NCBI GenBank assembly: GCA_023846275.1
Contig: JAIUJO010000298.1
Coordinates: 69,501-133,500, forward strand
Origin: Vanilla planifolia
Lineage: Eukaryota; Streptophyta; Magnoliopsida; Asparagales; Orchidaceae
Reading direction: 5' to 3'
Length of the DNA stretch: 64,000 bases
The notes beneath the pieces are model-generated. The model had not been told where the DNA came from. It did not search any database and saw only the letters and a list, made by a program, of their open reading frames with translations. Shown here piece by piece: positions 62,907 through 64,000 of this stretch; position 1 is the stretch's first letter, and each line of letters starts with the position of its first letter. The position numbers and the translations under genes were made by a program.

Positions 62907-64000
62907 TTAGAATCATTAACCAAAGAATAAATAATTATCTAAATATTTAGAAACTATATAACAAAGCTGAAATAATATAAATTGAAGTAATATATTGTAG
63001 CTAAGTAAAGGAAATCTAAACATCACTTGAGAGAAAAATTTCAGTTCATTGTAGTATAATAAAATTAAGGCAAAAAACTATGAATAAATGAGAGAAATTG
63101 CATGACAAATTGGAATTCAAAGGAGCAGAGAAGATTAAGAATAACATCTTTCCTCATCAAAGTACATAAAAATAAATATTTCTGGTAAATGAAGCCAAAA
63201 CCACACAAATAAACATTTAAAAATATAAAGAATATCTAATTGTTTAGAGCTTGATGGCACTAGTCTAATGACATTTGCATGTATTAAAAATTATTAAACT
63301 AAATAGGCATAAATTATTGTGAGTTATTATTTTAATATTTAACATCGGTTTCGAGGGAAAATAATATAAATTTAGCTAATGTAAAATAATCAAATATATG
63401 CAAAACACTTCATCAAATGAGATCAAATGTCTGATTAAATTTTATTCCAAGATACAAAAAGAGATGAGGTACAACTTTCCCTATCATCATATAATGTGTA
63501 AGCAAACTGTGCTGTTAAACGTACCTACACCTCAGAAAATAATTTTTTTTTTCAAATATAAAATTTAATTTTTAATCTATAACTCATTGAGAAAATTCTA
63601 AGTAGATTTTTTTTTTCTTGATTGGACCTCAATTGAAGCTACTAAGAATTACAAAATGAAATTTGCATAAAAGAAATAATTAATCAACTTAATATTAATT
63701 AGATATATATTAAGCCTAAAGTAAGATAAATTATGGAAATGTAATATATGGTAAAACCAATGATGTAATAATCACATGAGAGGATATTTAGAGTAATGTT
63801 GCGAAGCAACAAAATCAAAGCCAAATTTTGGGCAAATAAGAGAAATTTTGCAAGGACATTACATAACAAGATTCGACAGAGATTGTGATTAACATTCGTC
63901 ATCATGAAATTTGATATAAATAAAAACATTTAGTGAAGCCTATTAAAACTCTATAAAATAAAATATTTAAAAATATAAAGATAAATTTTCATTAGATACA

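Larger units (their letters stand above)
42970..64000. repeat. AT-rich tandem satellite array, about 415-bp unit, about 48 diverged copies
   Basis: A landmark of the type GAG(T/A)GTAACATCCTCAATCAT recurs at about 43,016, 43,433, 43,852, 44,270, 44,669, 45,121, 45,541, 45,953, 46,330, 46,689, 47,140, 47,555, 47,968, 48,269, 48,678, 49,096, 49,511 and onward to 63,888. Most spacings are 400-420 bp. Each unit runs, in order: TGTAACATCC landmark; ATAAAGCATGCCAAA; AAAATAAAATATTTAAAAATA; GAGCTCATCAAGATGAGTCC; TCATCTCGATCAAACC; AATAATAAATTATTATT; AAAATGAGATAAATTGAAG; two ATAACCAAATCAAAGTAA elements; and GTTGCATTCCAAGATACT before the next landmark. Divergence between units is high, and the array continues past the window edge. 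No coding capacity is evident, and family membership is unknown to me. Confidence 0.9.

Noticed and set aside
43081-63900. Hammerhead ribozyme in each satellite unit, suggested by GATGAGTCC
   Set aside because: That string resembles the CUGAUGAGUCC core, but the obligatory GGACGAAAC partner and a cleavage triplet in the right place are absent from the units examined.
42970-64000. Satellite unit as a tandem array of LTRs, because of the TGTAACATCC landmark
   Set aside because: Some gypsy LTRs start TGTAAC, but no consistent CA end, primer-binding site or internal coding region exists between units.
1-64000. tRNA, rRNA, CRISPR or prokaryotic operon features
   Set aside because: No cloverleaf with a conserved TTC loop, no rRNA core sequence, no regular spacer array and no ribosome-binding-site gene clusters were seen. 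The window is eukaryotic repeat-rich DNA.

Overview
This is eukaryotic nuclear DNA, almost certainly from a seed plant with a large, old, repeat-filled genome. The evidence is strong AT-richness, GT-AG introns, plant L1-type LINEs carrying a C-terminal RNase H domain, Ty1/copia and Ty3/gypsy fossils, and a plant-type kinesin-7 gene with an intron of about 12.7 kb. No intact protein-coding gene, rRNA, tRNA or CRISPR array was found. The lineage (gymnosperm or other large-genome plant) is inferred, not shown.

Layout. 1-8.9 kb: decayed intergenic DNA with a Ty1/copia pol fossil (2.6-3.3 kb, +), a short unidentified exon-like block (4.65-4.88 kb, +) and a Ty3/gypsy integrase fossil (6.8-7.45 kb, -). 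8.9-12.0 kb: LINE copy A (+). 13.8-28.27 kb: nine recognisable exons of an unprocessed kinesin pseudogene, closest to plant KIN-7O. They run from the start codon almost to the end of the motor domain. Intron 2 fills 14.1-26.8 kb and holds further old repeats. 30.06-32.05 kb: LINE copy B (+). 34.6-42.97 kb: three more copies of the same LINE family, C1, C2 and D, lying head to tail on the + strand.

42.97-64.0 kb: LINE D stops inside its RNase H domain and gives way directly to an extremely AT-rich tandem repeat of about 415 bp per unit. Roughly 48 diverged units run off the window end. The array is broken by at least three insertions (about 0.17, 1.5 and 0.95 kb) and one long TA/GA microsatellite. 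Many units carry a short inverted repeat whose arms differ between units but stay complementary within a unit. This is the most unusual signal in the window.

Nothing here appears to work together as a pathway. The history is inferred as a host gene that decayed in place, LINE build-up downstream of its surviving exons, and a satellite block whose edge lies in the last LINE.
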